From contig NC_084463.1 in the NCBI RefSeq assembly GCF_027409185.1, positions 156,476,369 to 156,540,368 on the forward strand: 64,000 bases of DNA. Direction: 5' to 3'. This document shows, piece by piece, positions 63,506-64,000 of the stretch. This stretch comes from Cynocephalus volans (taxonomy: Eukaryota > Chordata > Mammalia > Dermoptera > Cynocephalidae). Within the stretch, counting starts at the first letter, position 1. Each line of letters opens with the position of its first letter. The notes below the pieces were generated by a model that saw only the letters and a list, made by a program, of their open reading frames with translations, ran no database searches and was not told the origin of the DNA. Position numbers and translations under genes: made by a program.

Positions 63506-64000
63506 ATGGTCCATGCCATGGCAGGATCCTAAAGGAGTCAGCTTGGGCTGCTCTCTCCAAGTTGGCAAGGCCGCTGGATGGAGAGCTGCTGGCAAGGCCG
63601 CAGCTACGAGCCCTTGCTACAACCATAAGGGTTCCTGCCTCGGCTTCGTGGCTTTTGCCTTGTCTTTCGATATTTTGGTTAGTGTGGCAGTTCTCTGAAT
63701 TCCTAAAAGATAATAAAAATAACACAAATAATTATACGGTCATTGAACTAAACATTCCCACAGAGGATCCGAGTAAATTGGACAATTCAAAATTATGCCC
63801 TTATGGTAAATTGACCACAGCAACATATGTTCCAAAAGCACCGCTCATGACTAAATATGAGCCGCAGCCTAATGTAAGTTGGCAAACATCATTTGCTGGA
63901 GGTTATATTAATGGCAAGAGAATGGTTGGCATTAATGAGAAATTCTATGATTGGGACAAATTAAGTATATGGGAACGAAACTGTAGAACCCCCTTTACTT
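63506..64000 (+). pseudogene. Open frame without ATG, possible endogenous retroviral envelope N-terminus
   Basis: From the TAA at 63490-63492 the frame stays open to the window edge (about 169 codons), so it is cut off at 64000. No ATG opens it. It reads as an Arg-containing lead, a hydrophobic stretch near SASWLLPCLSIFWLVW (about 63640-63690), then a polar, Trp- and Asn-rich part. That part has three N-glycosylation sequons (NNT, NYT, NVS) and cysteines. This layout fits the signal peptide and start of a surface glycoprotein of betaretrovirus-like type. I recognise no diagnostic motif, so this is a guess from composition; a host processed pseudogene is the alternative. The family is unnamed. 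Confidence 0.3.

Overview
This is a mammalian nuclear DNA window with GT-AG introns and dense interspersed repeats. It matches the human 11q12 order CD5 - VPS37C - pepsinogen A cluster. The best clue to the host is a set of tRNA-Ile-derived SINEs, some single and some dimeric, ending in A tails and flanked by perfect target-site duplications. They look like the CYN SINEs of colugos (Dermoptera), so I infer a colugo such as Galeopterus or Cynocephalus. That rests on family recognition by eye, not on a database search.

Layout. 1-~5.9 kb holds the 3' half of CD5 (+): the third SRCR domain, the membrane exon, three cytoplasmic exons and a probable 3'UTR exon. ~5.9-8.7 kb is intergenic. ~8.7-39.9 kb holds the whole VPS37C gene (-): four coding exons between 10.4 and 16.0 kb that add up to 355 codons, a 1.6 kb 3'UTR, a 23.8 kb first intron, and a non-coding first exon in a CpG island with ETS-type sites at 39.5-40.2 kb. 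Intron 1 carries a full-length LINE-1 (23.1-30.0 kb, -) whose ORF1 (332 aa) and ORF2 (1275 aa) are both open. It sits inside an older L1 tail, which itself sits inside a MIR.

40-53 kb is intergenic and repeat-rich (MaLR LTRs, CYN SINEs, MIR, L2). 53.3-56.8 kb carries the last four exons of an aspartic protease of the pepsinogen F / PAG type. It is broken: the second catalytic Asp is Asn, one splice acceptor is lost, one exon has a 1-nt deletion, and exons 1-5 are not visible. 57-63.5 kb is again repeats, including a second MIR/L1/L1 nest. The last 0.5 kb is an open frame without ATG that runs off the window and looks like the N-terminal part of a retroviral-type envelope glycoprotein; this call is weak.

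The two intact host genes are unrelated in function. CD5 is a lymphocyte surface receptor that tunes antigen-receptor signalling, and VPS37C is an ESCRT-I subunit. They are convergent, about 3 kb apart tail to tail. I see no operon-like or novel multi-gene system. The most notable items are the intact L1 with possible 5' and 3' transductions, the decaying pepsinogen-F-like locus, and the terminal env-like frame.
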